This document shows, one piece after another, positions 56,524 to 64,000 of a stretch of 64,000 bases of DNA. The notes under the pieces were generated by a model. That model was not told the DNA's origin and did not search any database. It was given only the letters and a program-made list of their open reading frames with translations. Origin of the DNA: Curvibacter sp. AEP1-3 (GTDB lineage Bacteria; Pseudomonadota; Gammaproteobacteria; Burkholderiales; Burkholderiaceae_C); assembly GCF_002163715.1 (NCBI RefSeq), contig NZ_CP015698.1, forward strand, positions 1,426,001 through 1,490,000, given 5' to 3'. The position numbers and the translations under genes were made by a program. Position 1 is the first letter of the stretch. Each line of letters begins with the position of its first letter.

Positions 56524-57216
56524 ATGAATATCTCTGCAGACGCAAGCAAAACCCTGACCGCGGCCAGCCTCTGGCACGCCATTTCGGCGTTTCCCCGGTG
56601 GCTGACCGCTCCCACCGTTCTGGCGGAATGGACGATTGAACCCCGCTGGCACCAAGCGCTCAAGCACGTGCGCATGCTGTTGATCCTGGCAGCCTATTCT
56701 CTAGCCTGGTATTGGTTTGGCGGCTATGCGAGCGCCTCGTCCAACGCCCCGGCAGCGCCCGCTGCATTCGCTGCGGTTAGCTCGGCGCTGGAAGAACCCG
56801 AGAAGGTGAGCCTGAGCAGACATGGGGGCGAAGCGCCCTCTGCTGATGTGGTGCTGAATGCCTTGCCCCCTGAAGACACGGCTGGCCTGCGCATCGACAA
56901 TTTCCGGATTGGCGCAGTCTCGGGCTATCCCAACCGCTTGCGTTACGAACTGGGCCTGAGCAACAAAGGTCGCAAGCTGGTGGGCAAACTGCAATTCATG
57001 GTGGTGGGCGAACAAAACGGCGAGCTGCGCGAAATGCCGCTGGACCAACCCGCAGCCTTGGCAGACGCCAAGCCCAAAGTGGAAGTGTCCCGCCTGCTGA
57101 ACACCCGCGGTTACTTGGACCTGCCCGAAGGCTATGTGGTGCACAAGGTGGTCGTTCAAGTCGTAGAAGGCAGCAGCCCACGCGTGGCCCAAAGCGCCCC
57201 AATGTGGCCGACCTGA
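56524..57216 (+). CDS. Membrane-anchored protein of unknown function
   Basis: The 230-residue protein has a charged cytoplasmic start, one membrane helix near residues 51-67 (LLILAAYSLAWYWFGGYA), an alanine-rich linker, and a periplasmic domain of about 110 residues (LRIDNFRIGAVSGYPNRLRY onward). The end YLDLPEGYVVHKVVVQVVEG recalls the LPEGF-type tail of DUF6776 proteins, a weak resemblance only. It starts after an AT-rich promoter-like region at 56460-56510. Confidence 0.65.
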   Translation: MNISADASKTLTAASLWHAISAFPRWLTAPTVLAEWTIEPRWHQALKHVRMLLILAAYSLAWYWFGGYASASSNAPAAPAAFAAVSSALEEPEKVSLSRHGGEAPSADVVLNALPPEDTAGLRIDNFRIGAVSGYPNRLRYELGLSNKGRKLVGKLQFMVVGEQNGELREMPLDQPAALADAKPKVEVSRLLNTRGYLDLPEGYVVHKVVVQVVEGSSPRVAQSAPMWPT

Positions 57217-57228
57217 GTCAGAACGTTT

Positions 57229-57275
57229 GCTATATTTTTGCTAGCTTCTCGCGCATATTACGCGGGCGCTAGAAC
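57229..57275 (+). repeat. Dispersed 48-bp repeat, copy 9 (end of REC-kinase gene)
   Basis: GCTATATTTTTGCTAGC is followed by TTCTCGCGCATATTAC and GCGGGCGCTAGAAC. It lies between two convergent genes, and the TAG stop of the minus-strand REC-kinase gene is part of its GCGCTAGA end. Confidence 0.85.
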
Positions 57276-58459
57276 AGGTTTTTCTGTTCAACCCCGTGCT
57301 GCAGGAATGTCAGTCGCACCACGGTGGGCATGCCATCAAAGCGGGTGACTTGCAGCAATGCACCATTGCGCCGTGCTGCCAGTTGGCCGATCGCGAGACC
57401 CAGACCCATGCCCTGCTGCTCATGCACTTCACGGTCCGCCTGTGAGAGTGCGCCGATCTGCGCCATGAACTTCTCGGGCATGGCCACACCAAGGTTGGCG
57501 ATCTCTAACTGGTAGGCCTCCTGCCCCAGCGGCTTGCCGGTCACGCCAACAGGGCGACCCGGCTTAGAAAAACGCAGGGCATTCACCAGCAGCTCGGTCA
57601 GGATTTTGTGAAAGTCCGGCGCCCAGCATTGCACATGCCCGGGCTCCAGGCGGGTTTGTACCGCATGCCCCGCAAACACGCCAGGCGCTATTTCCGCCGG
57701 CACCTTGAGTACGGCTTGCACTTCGCTCGCAAAGGCCTGGCTGGCCAAAACCTCCTGCACTGCAGAGGCGATGTCGAGCCGGTGCGAGGGGCTGCCGGAA
57801 TCGGCATGGCTTTGGGCGGCGCTGAGCTCAGCCCAGTCCATCATGCGACTGATGGTGCGCGCCAGTGCTTTGGCGCTACGGTGCACGTCTTCCAGCATGC
57901 CCTGCACGCGCTCGGGCGAGTAGCGGTCACGCCGGGTCAACAACAGTTCCGTAGAGCCCAAAATGCTGACCATGGGCGTGCGCAGTTCATGCGGAATGGT
58001 GGCCAGTACCGCAGAGCGCAGCTGCTCCTGGGCCCGGTCTGCATCCGCCTTGTAGCGGTTCGCTTTCTCGAGCAAGGAAGTGACTGCGGAGAGCAACTCT
58101 GCCTGCGTCCAAGGCTTAGTGAGGTAGTCGTCTGCGCCCGCAGCCATGGCGCGGCGCACGCTAACCCGGTCGTTGTCAGAGGTGAGCATCAGCACCGGCG
58201 TGGTCCCTAGAGACTCGCTGCTCCGGGCCTCTCTCACCAGGTCCCAACCATCCAGCACCGGCATGTGAATGTCACACAGAATCACATCCGGCTGCTCGCG
58301 CAAAGCGGTGTCCAGCCCTTCGCGACCGTCACCCGCCTCCAACACAACAAAGCCTTCGTGACGCAACACACTGGCGGTCAACTGGCGCACAGAAACGCTG
58401 TCGTCCACCACCAGAATGGTGGGCACACGCGCACCTGCAAGAACTGCACTCACAGCCAC
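57269..58459 (-). CDS. Response-regulator/histidine-kinase protein (REC-HisKA-HATPase)
   Basis: The protein has an N-terminal receiver domain (ILVVDDSVSVRQL; phosphoacceptor in VILCDIHMP), then HisKA with H157 in TIPHELRTPM and an ATPase domain with GLGLAIGQLAARR. It lacks membrane segments, so it is a cytoplasmic relay kinase. The start is uncertain; I use a GTG at 58459, giving 396 residues and eight bases after the hybrid kinase. It is the last gene of the minus-strand signalling operon, and its stop lies in a dispersed repeat. Confidence 0.87.
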   Translation of the reverse strand: MAVSAVLAGARVPTILVVDDSVSVRQLTASVLRHEGFVVLEAGDGREGLDTALREQPDVILCDIHMPVLDGWDLVREARSSESLGTTPVLMLTSDNDRVSVRRAMAAGADDYLTKPWTQAELLSAVTSLLEKANRYKADADRAQEQLRSAVLATIPHELRTPMVSILGSTELLLTRRDRYSPERVQGMLEDVHRSAKALARTISRMMDWAELSAAQSHADSGSPSHRLDIASAVQEVLASQAFASEVQAVLKVPAEIAPGVFAGHAVQTRLEPGHVQCWAPDFHKILTELLVNALRFSKPGRPVGVTGKPLGQEAYQLEIANLGVAMPEKFMAQIGALSQADREVHEQQGMGLGLAIGQLAARRNGALLQVTRFDGMPTVVRLTFLQHGVEQKNLF

Positions 58460-58466
58460 CCCGCTT

Positions 58467-60872
58467 TCAGGAAGAAACAATCAGGCCCATGCGGGCACAG
58501 ATGGCGTTGGTGGTGTTCCAGCATTCGCGCAGGCTTTCTGCGTGCTGCTTGCATTCCTCGGCGGTGAATCCATGGCCCTGCTTCTCGATCGTCAGTGCAA
58601 GGCGGGACAAGGCGGCCAGCCCCAGACTGGCGGTCACACCTTTGAAGGAGTGGCCGAGTTCGAGCAAGGCACCAGTGTTGTTTTGCTCCAGAGCCGCCTG
58701 TAGGTCCGCGTAGCAATGGGCATCAGTACGCATGGCACCGTCCAGCAGCGACTGGTAGCCCTGCAAGGTCACGCCTACGCACAGCTCGCCGATCATGGCC
58801 ATATTCAAATGCTCTGCCACATCTCCAGGGCGGAAGCGCCGGCGCGGCTGACGCGGTGCGGGTGCAGGCGCGGGCACAGGCTCCTCAGCCACGGGTGCGG
58901 TGCCGGTGGGCGCTGCGTCAGCTTGCACGGGTGCGGCAGTGTCCGCGACCTGAGGTACTGGTGCTACTGCAGGCGCGACCGCGACCGCAGGCTGTGCTTT
59001 GGCTGCCGCTTTCGCTGCCGGCATGGCCAACGAGGCGCCGCGCAGCCCGAAACGCCGCACCAGCAGTTTCTCCAGCTCGTGCACGTTGACCGGCTTGGAC
59101 AAAAAGCCGTCCATGCCGGCGGCATTCACACGGTCCTTGGACTCTTCAAACACATCGGCTGTCAGCGCGATGATGGGCAGCTCGCAATAGGGTGCTGGCA
59201 ACTGCCGGATCGCTTCCGTGGCTTGCAGGCCATCCACCTCAGGCATGTGCAAATCCATGAGCACCAGATCGGGCACCTCTTTCTGGATTTCCTGCAGGGC
59301 AATACCACCGTGTTCCGCAAAACGCACCGTGTGACCCATATTGCCCAACAGGGCCGCCATGTACTTGCGGTTGATGGCGTTGTCTTCAGCGACCACCAGG
59401 TTCAAGCCCAGTGTGCCCGGCTCGCGCCGCGCTGTGATGGCGTCGGTGGTTTGCTCGTTCGGTGGACTGCTCAGTGGCAGGCACAAGGTCGCGGTGAACA
59501 CGCTGCCCTTGCCTTCCACGCTGCTGACTTCAATGTCGCCCCCCATGCGGCGGGCCAGGCTACGGGAAATCTCCAACCCCAGGCCGGTGCCACCATGACG
59601 CCGTGCGCTACTGGCATTGCCCTGCTCAAAGCGCTGGAACAACTTGGCCAGCACATCGGCAGACATGCCCATGCCTTCGTCTGTGACGCGGATCTTGAGG
59701 GCTACGTCATCCCCGGCTTTGAGCTCTTCACCAGCCGGTGAAAACACTTCCACCGAAACCGTGCCGTGCTCACTGAACTTGAGCGCGTTGGACACCAGAT
59801 TCAGCATGATCTGCTTGACCCGCGTGCCATCAGCCAGCACCCAACGGGGCAGGTCTTTATCCGCCTTCACGCTCAACACCAGACGCTTCTCCAGCGCCAC
59901 AGGGCGCATCAAGGCCTGCACGTCGCTCACGAGTGAGGGGAGGTGCACGCTCTCGGGTTTGAGCGTCATCTTTCCGGCCTCAAGGGCAGAGGCATCCAGA
60001 ATGTCATTCAGCAAACTCAGCAAATGCTTGGCAGAGCGGTTGGCCGTCTGGATGTAGTCGTCCTGTTGGGCATTAACGGGGGTCGACTCCAACAGGCTCA
60101 GCATGCCCAGCATGCCGTTGAGTGGTGTGCGCAGCTCGTGGCTCATATTGGCCAGGAACTGGGACTTGCCGGCATTAGCGGCATCCGCTTTTTCATTGGC
60201 CACACGCATCTGCTCGTGCATGCGCTCCAAGCGCTGACGCTCCCGTTCCACCCGACCTTGGCGCACCCCGATGACCGCTGCAGACACCAGCAACAAGACC
60301 AACAAGCCGGACATCAAGCGCAGCTTGGCAACCGCACTGTCCACGCTGCGCGCAAGTACCTCTTCTTGTTGGGTGCTCATCATGAGGGATGAGCGCATGG
60401 TGAGCGCATTCATGGCAGGCGCCAGAGCCTGCAGCTCTTTGGAAAGTGCTGCCCAAGTTTGAGAGTCTTGGTTTTGCCTGCTGATGGCGGCATCCGCTTG
60501 TTGCAGCACCCGCTGCAACTGGGCACGTGCAGTGACAAAAACTTCGGTAGTCCGGAATTCTGCTGCCGCCAGTGACTTGTCTACCACCTCTACACGGCTC
60601 ATTACGAGGTCCAGAGCCATGGCCAGCGCGTTGATATCAGGCACCCCATGATCGTGGGATGCGATCTCTACCTTGTTGGCAAACCGAAGGTACTCGCGCT
60701 CCAACTGGAAGACAGACGGAACAAAGGATTCTGTGAACTCCGCTTGCCGAGTACGTGCATCGCGCAGTTCATGGGTAGCCTGAAATATGAGTAAGCCCAC
60801 AATCGCAACCGACAGCACCGTTGCCAGCAAAAGCCAGATACGCCTGAGATGCATGGTGGTGGGCTTGAGCAC
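58467..60872 (-). CDS. Hybrid sensor histidine kinase (periplasmic sensor, HisKA, HATPase, REC, Hpt), copy 2
   Basis: The 801-residue protein repeats the layout of the kinase at 31603-33531. Two membrane helices flank a helical periplasmic domain; H245 lies in MSHELRTPL, at the same residue number as in the other kinase; a REC domain has D540 (LMDLHMP). An additional Hpt domain carries H741 (GHSFKGVTASLG). The linker before Hpt is rich in alanine and proline. The GTG start has a strong AGGAAGGAG site. The SUOX-fold gene lies 35 bases upstream, as in copy 1. Confidence 0.92.
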   Translation of the reverse strand: MLKPTTMHLRRIWLLLATVLSVAIVGLLIFQATHELRDARTRQAEFTESFVPSVFQLEREYLRFANKVEIASHDHGVPDINALAMALDLVMSRVEVVDKSLAAAEFRTTEVFVTARAQLQRVLQQADAAISRQNQDSQTWAALSKELQALAPAMNALTMRSSLMMSTQQEEVLARSVDSAVAKLRLMSGLLVLLLVSAAVIGVRQGRVERERQRLERMHEQMRVANEKADAANAGKSQFLANMSHELRTPLNGMLGMLSLLESTPVNAQQDDYIQTANRSAKHLLSLLNDILDASALEAGKMTLKPESVHLPSLVSDVQALMRPVALEKRLVLSVKADKDLPRWVLADGTRVKQIMLNLVSNALKFSEHGTVSVEVFSPAGEELKAGDDVALKIRVTDEGMGMSADVLAKLFQRFEQGNASSARRHGGTGLGLEISRSLARRMGGDIEVSSVEGKGSVFTATLCLPLSSPPNEQTTDAITARREPGTLGLNLVVAEDNAINRKYMAALLGNMGHTVRFAEHGGIALQEIQKEVPDLVLMDLHMPEVDGLQATEAIRQLPAPYCELPIIALTADVFEESKDRVNAAGMDGFLSKPVNVHELEKLLVRRFGLRGASLAMPAAKAAAKAQPAVAVAPAVAPVPQVADTAAPVQADAAPTGTAPVAEEPVPAPAPAPRQPRRRFRPGDVAEHLNMAMIGELCVGVTLQGYQSLLDGAMRTDAHCYADLQAALEQNNTGALLELGHSFKGVTASLGLAALSRLALTIEKQGHGFTAEECKQHAESLRECWNTTNAICARMGLIVSS

Positions 60873-60907
60873 GGGGGCTCCTTCCTTTATTGCAGGCTTG
60901 ACGCCAT

Positions 60908-61420
60908 TTACTCGACAGTCAGGGACTTGAGTTGCCAGGCCGAGCGCTCATAGTAGGTCGCGGAGCGCAGTTCTGCCTTGCTATCAAACGGATACACGAT
61001 AAACAGGGGACCCTTGGTACGCACAGGGATCAACTCGCCGTTCATCTTGTAGGCCAAGATCACGTCGAACTTGTTGGCATCGTCTGCAGGAATGGTGGTC
61101 TGGTAGTCATTCAGCGCAGCTGCCTTCAGGGTGGTGCCGCTGGCCTTGGCTGCAGCGAGCACATCGCGCAGCAGGGGGCCCTGGAAAGCGATGGGCTTTT
61201 TGTCCCAAGGTGTCTGGGCGCTGAATTTTTGCTGGGGCAGCTTCTCGAGCATGGCCAGATCGAACACTGCTGCGTCAGGAGAATTCTTCTCCCCGACTTT
61301 GCCGGAAATGGTCAGAATGACTTTGCCTTTGGCGGGCTCCAAGGCCTGCACAGAGGCTGCGCCAACCATCAACACAGCGGACAAAGACAACATCACGCAA
61401 CGGGACAACAAGGTACGCAT
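60908..61420 (-). CDS. Periplasmic SUOX-fold (molybdopterin-domain-like) protein, PruR-like, copy 2
   Basis: The 170-residue protein has a signal peptide ending near residue 26 (VQA/LEPAKG) and a mature part identical at about 118 of 144 positions to the protein at 31087-31593, by eye alignment. It also has no cysteine after the signal peptide. Start MRTLLSRCVMLS at 61420 has a GGAGTGA site. It leads the minus-strand operon with the hybrid kinase and the REC-kinase, and is divergent from another kinase gene over 223 AT-rich bases. Confidence 0.8.
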   Translation of the reverse strand: MRTLLSRCVMLSLSAVLMVGAASVQALEPAKGKVILTISGKVGEKNSPDAAVFDLAMLEKLPQQKFSAQTPWDKKPIAFQGPLLRDVLAAAKASGTTLKAAALNDYQTTIPADDANKFDVILAYKMNGELIPVRTKGPLFIVYPFDSKAELRSATYYERSAWQLKSLTVE

Positions 61421-61643
61421 GGAATCACTCCTTTTTACGAAAGATATCCAATAATACGCCAAATACAACTTAATTGGTATAAATATTTAAAACACAAAAA
61501 AACAACAATCTCATAAGGTGATGACTTGCGGATCGGATTCTTGATCGGCAAAACGAATGAAACGTTTATTTTTATTTTTCTTGTATTTTTTGATAAATTT
61601 GATACATTAGCGAAAAACAAGCCTCTTACTAGAGACCCTGACC
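61421..61643. other. AT-rich divergent promoter region
   Basis: This 223-base spacer is much richer in A and T than the rest of the window, with runs such as TTTATTTTTATTTTTC and TGATAAATTTGATACATT. It separates the divergent SUOX-protein/kinase operon and the atypical kinase operon and must contain both promoters. No gene or clear palindrome was seen. Confidence 0.6.
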
Positions 61644-62756
61644 ATGGCAACCAACTTCCATCAACCGTCGGTGAATGCGCTCTTTGACGCGATGCCGCTG
61701 CCCATGATTACGTTCGGTGTCAACGGTGTGGCCACATTTGCCAACCGTGCAGCTCGCTTGCATCCGGGCAAGCCTGTCGAAGCGATGAGCGGGCGCATCG
61801 TTATCAAAAATCTGGCTCAGGCCATCACACTGGGTAAGGTCAAACTGCCCTATGCCGCCGAGGTGGGCGTGGCCGACGGCAAGAAGCTCAAAGGGCAATT
61901 CATGGCAGGCCCTTCCGGCCTGGACATTGCTTTTGTCGCGACGCCTGAAGAGAAGGAAGACGCCCAAGCCGGCCCCGGCGTGCAAAGCCGCATGGGCCTG
62001 GAGCAAATCATTGAACTCCTGCAGGACGAAGTCGGCCCGCCCATGCGCAAACTGACCGGCCTGCTGGGTTCACTGCCTGAAAGCGAAGAAGGCAACCGCC
62101 TCGAGCTGGCTGCGGACGAGCTCAAAGAGCGCCTGCGCCGCTTGGCGGACTTGCTGGCCGTGTTCGGCGAAGAAGCCATGATGATGGACGATCGCATGGA
62201 CCTTGGCATGCTGGTGACGCAAACGCTGGAGGACCTCAAACCCAAGTCGCTGCAATCCAAAGTGCGCTTTGAGGTCAAGCCGCCCAATGGCACCCTGCCT
62301 CCCATTTATGGCAATGCCCGCCTGATCAAACGCGCTTTGTATGAGTGCTTTGACAACGCCCTCACCCACTCGCGTCGCGAGGTCAAAGGTGGTGTGGATT
62401 GCGCGGTGCAGATCGGCTACACCCTCACCGGTGAACACGTGCTGATCAGTGTGCGCAACCAGGGGGCTATTGCCCCTGAGGACAAAGGCATTGAAACCCG
62501 CGACCTGTTTTCCGCCCGCAGCCCCACCCAAGCCAATGGCCGCCTGGGGCTGCCGCTGGTGAACCGCATTGTGGGGCTGCACGGCGGCAACATGCGCATG
62601 TCCATCGTGGATGGTGAAGATACCCGCGTGATGATCGAATTCCCCACCGGTGCTCCCCAGCGCGGACAGGCTAATTTGGATATGGAACAGGCCCAGCGTT
62701 ACGCCGCAGACCTCGCCCAGTTGATGCAACGTCGCAAGAAGGAAGACGCAACATGA
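61644..62756 (+). CDS. Atypical histidine-kinase-like protein with Asp at the phosphoacceptor site
   Basis: The 370-residue protein has a PAS-like N-terminus (ALFDAMPLPMITFGVNGVATFANRAA), a HisKA-like helix pair and an ATPase domain (ECFDNALTHS as N box; NGRLGLPLVNRIVGLHGG as G2). At the place of the phosphoacceptor histidine, LLQDEVGPPM aligns with xxSHELRTPL, giving D128. The protein has no membrane helix. The overlapping response regulator suggests a signalling pair, but direct autophosphorylation is doubtful. Confidence 0.82.
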   Translation: MATNFHQPSVNALFDAMPLPMITFGVNGVATFANRAARLHPGKPVEAMSGRIVIKNLAQAITLGKVKLPYAAEVGVADGKKLKGQFMAGPSGLDIAFVATPEEKEDAQAGPGVQSRMGLEQIIELLQDEVGPPMRKLTGLLGSLPESEEGNRLELAADELKERLRRLADLLAVFGEEAMMMDDRMDLGMLVTQTLEDLKPKSLQSKVRFEVKPPNGTLPPIYGNARLIKRALYECFDNALTHSRREVKGGVDCAVQIGYTLTGEHVLISVRNQGAIAPEDKGIETRDLFSARSPTQANGRLGLPLVNRIVGLHGGNMRMSIVDGEDTRVMIEFPTGAPQRGQANLDMEQAQRYAADLAQLMQRRKKEDAT

Positions 62757-63124
62757 AACGCAAAGCCCTGATCGTGGATGACCAGCCCGACATCCGCAAA
62801 CTCATCATGATGACCATGGAGAGCGAGGACTTCGATCTCTATGAAGCTGACAACGGCGAAACCGCATGGATCGTGGCCCAAAAACTGCGCCCCCAGCTCA
62901 TCCTGCTGGATGTGATGATGCCCGGCGCATTGGACGGCTACCAGGTGTGTGAAAAGGTGAAGGCCGATCCTGCATTGGCCGGCAACACCAAGGTGATCCT
63001 GCTGACTGCACGCGGCCAGAAAACTGACATTGAACGGGGGCACGAAGCCGGCTGCGATGCCTACCTTGTCAAACCCTTCAGTCCGATCGAGCTGCTCGAC
63101 ACCGTAGACCGCCTGGTCCCATAA
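62753..63124 (+). CDS. Single-domain response regulator
   Basis: The 123-residue protein is one receiver domain: acidic pair in LIVDDQPDIRK, phosphoacceptor in ILLDVMMPG, and lysine in YLVKPFSP. It has no output domain, so it acts like CheY or as a phosphorelay carrier. The ATGA overlap with the kinase gene indicates translational coupling, and the membrane sensor gene follows after 17 bases. Confidence 0.94.
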   Translation: MKRKALIVDDQPDIRKLIMMTMESEDFDLYEADNGETAWIVAQKLRPQLILLDVMMPGALDGYQVCEKVKADPALAGNTKVILLTARGQKTDIERGHEAGCDAYLVKPFSPIELLDTVDRLVP

Positions 63125-63141
63125 GCAAAGGGCGCTGCGCC

Positions 63142-64000
63142 ATGAGTCATACGGAATGGTTGCCAGGGGTCCGCCGTCATCTGGCGGCGCCCTTCAGCAT
63201 CAGCACCATCATCATGGGGGCTACTCTGGCCGTCATGGTGTTGTTGACCGTGGTGTACAGCGCTTACACCTACCACCGCATTGCCGGCGAGACCCTGCGG
63301 GTCGCACAGACCAATGCCACCTCGGTCGCGCGCATGGTGGCGGGGAGCAGCTCCGCCGCGCTCATTGCCGAGCGCCTCAACACCCTTCAGGCCAACGCCA
63401 TTGATGCAGTGCAGCTGCCCGGCATCGACCGCATCAGCATCTACAAGCCCGACGGTGTGAACTTGATGGAAGTGACGCGGGCACGCGATGGCGTGCATGT
63501 GGACACCGGCAAGCACCTGGGCGCCAGCCTTGTGGCCAGCGGGTTGCCCGAAGGTGGACTCGAAAGCGACCACTTTGTAGCCTGGCAGGAAGTCGACAAG
63601 GAGAACACGCTCAACAACGTCTGGGTGCGGGTGGATTACAGCCTGGAGGACCGAGACGCCGAATTGCAGCGCTTGTGGTTGCAGTCGTTCTGGATGGCTC
63701 TGATCCTGACCGGTGTCGTCATGCTGTGCCTGCACATCATCATCCGCAAGGCTTTGGCACCGGTACGTGAGCTCACCGAGTTTGCGGCCCAGATTCCCCT
63801 GCGCATGGGCGACGAAGTAAACCTGCCCAAAGCCAGCGTGGAGGTGGGTCAACTGCAAGCCGCCATCAACCAGGCCAGCCGTGGCATGGCCTTGCAAGTG
63901 AACCGGGTGCAGGCCATTGTGAATACGGCTGCGGAAGCCATCATCGGCTTGGATGAATTCGGCCGCGTGACCACCACCAACCCGGCTGCCTCCAGCATGT
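63142..64000 (+). CDS. Membrane sensor with periplasmic domain and PAS domain (partial)
   Basis: The window ends inside this gene after about 286 codons. A first membrane helix spans about residues 19-43 (IIMGATLAVMVLLTVVYSA), a periplasmic domain of about 130 residues follows, then a second helix near 177-197 (WMALILTGVVMLCLHIII), a HAMP-like linker and the start of a PAS domain (IVNTAAEAIIGLDEFGRV). The output domain (kinase, diguanylate cyclase or other) is beyond the edge. Confidence 0.8.
   Translation, partial: MSHTEWLPGVRRHLAAPFSISTIIMGATLAVMVLLTVVYSAYTYHRIAGETLRVAQTNATSVARMVAGSSSAALIAERLNTLQANAIDAVQLPGIDRISIYKPDGVNLMEVTRARDGVHVDTGKHLGASLVASGLPEGGLESDHFVAWQEVDKENTLNNVWVRVDYSLEDRDAELQRLWLQSFWMALILTGVVMLCLHIIIRKALAPVRELTEFAAQIPLRMGDEVNLPKASVEVGQLQAAINQASRGMALQVNRVQAIVNTAAEAIIGLDEFGRVTTTNPAASSM

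Overview
The window is GC-rich chromosomal DNA packed with genes, and gene content and order point to a betaproteobacterium of the order Burkholderiales, most likely family Comamonadaceae (Rhodoferax/Curvibacter/Polaromonas-like). Supporting signs are the folC-SPOR-cvpA-purF-metZ strand, chemoreceptors ending in a DWETF-type tail, the pcm/rhodanese/tolC/waaA/waaC neighbourhood, and two short dispersed repeat families of a kind I associate with this family. No phage, insertion sequence, plasmid function or CRISPR array was seen. The genus is an inference from gene order and repeats, not from an rRNA gene.

Layout. 1-2 kb: end of a pcm-like gene, a rhodanese and a TolC-type outer-membrane channel. 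2-13.7 kb: a C-P lyase (phosphonate degradation) cluster, with phnF, a DUF1045 gene and phnN on the minus strand and phnGHIJ, a GNAT gene, phnKLM, phnCDE and an HD-domain oxygenase on the plus strand. 13.7-17.5 kb: LPS-core and sugar-nucleotide genes waaA, waaC and algC. 17.6-21.3 kb: alkylation repair (Ada-AlkA fusion, Ogt), an EamA exporter and a DUF1345 membrane protein. 21.4-28.7 kb: a minus-strand run folC, SPOR protein, cvpA, purF, metZ, gltX, then tRNA-Ala, tRNA-Glu and tRNA-Asp. 28.7-30.9 kb: an ArsC-like protein, ppnP and argG. 31-33.5 kb: a small periplasmic SUOX-fold protein with a hybrid histidine kinase. 33.5-40 kb: housekeeping genes (murB, yajQ, plsY, ybaK, an aldo/keto reductase) plus a degenerate HD-type protein. 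40-44.7 kb: a chemoreceptor, an acyl-CoA synthetase and an alpha/beta hydrolase. 44.7-48.7 kb: a ferric-iron ABC transporter in three separately oriented genes. 48.7-54.5 kb: prfB with its programmed frameshift, a HAD hydrolase, pepN, fbp and tRNA-Thr. 54.5-57.2 kb: an unknown secreted protein, a class II glutamine amidotransferase and a membrane-anchored unknown. 57.3-64 kb: a dense signalling cluster with a REC-kinase, a second hybrid kinase plus SUOX-fold protein pair, an atypical kinase with a response regulator, and a PAS sensor cut by the window edge.

How it fits together. The phn genes encode import (CDE), activation and C-P bond cleavage (GHIJKLM) and late ribose-phosphate steps (N, with DUF1045 a candidate for the missing PhnP), probably under PhnF; two similar palindromes next to phnG and phnC are candidate operators. 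The most interesting system is the twice-occurring pair of a cysteine-free SUOX-fold periplasmic protein and a hybrid histidine kinase. It resembles the logic of the Agrobacterium pterin-binding protein PruR and may be a pterin-sensing phosphorelay. A second striking feature is a dispersed repeat of about 48 bp present nine times. It forms small hairpins with compensatory changes, lies inside four genes as an apparent peptide insert, supplies two stop codons, and provides the ribosome-binding site of argG and ogt at the same 8-nt spacing. All calls were made by reading the sequence; no database search was run.
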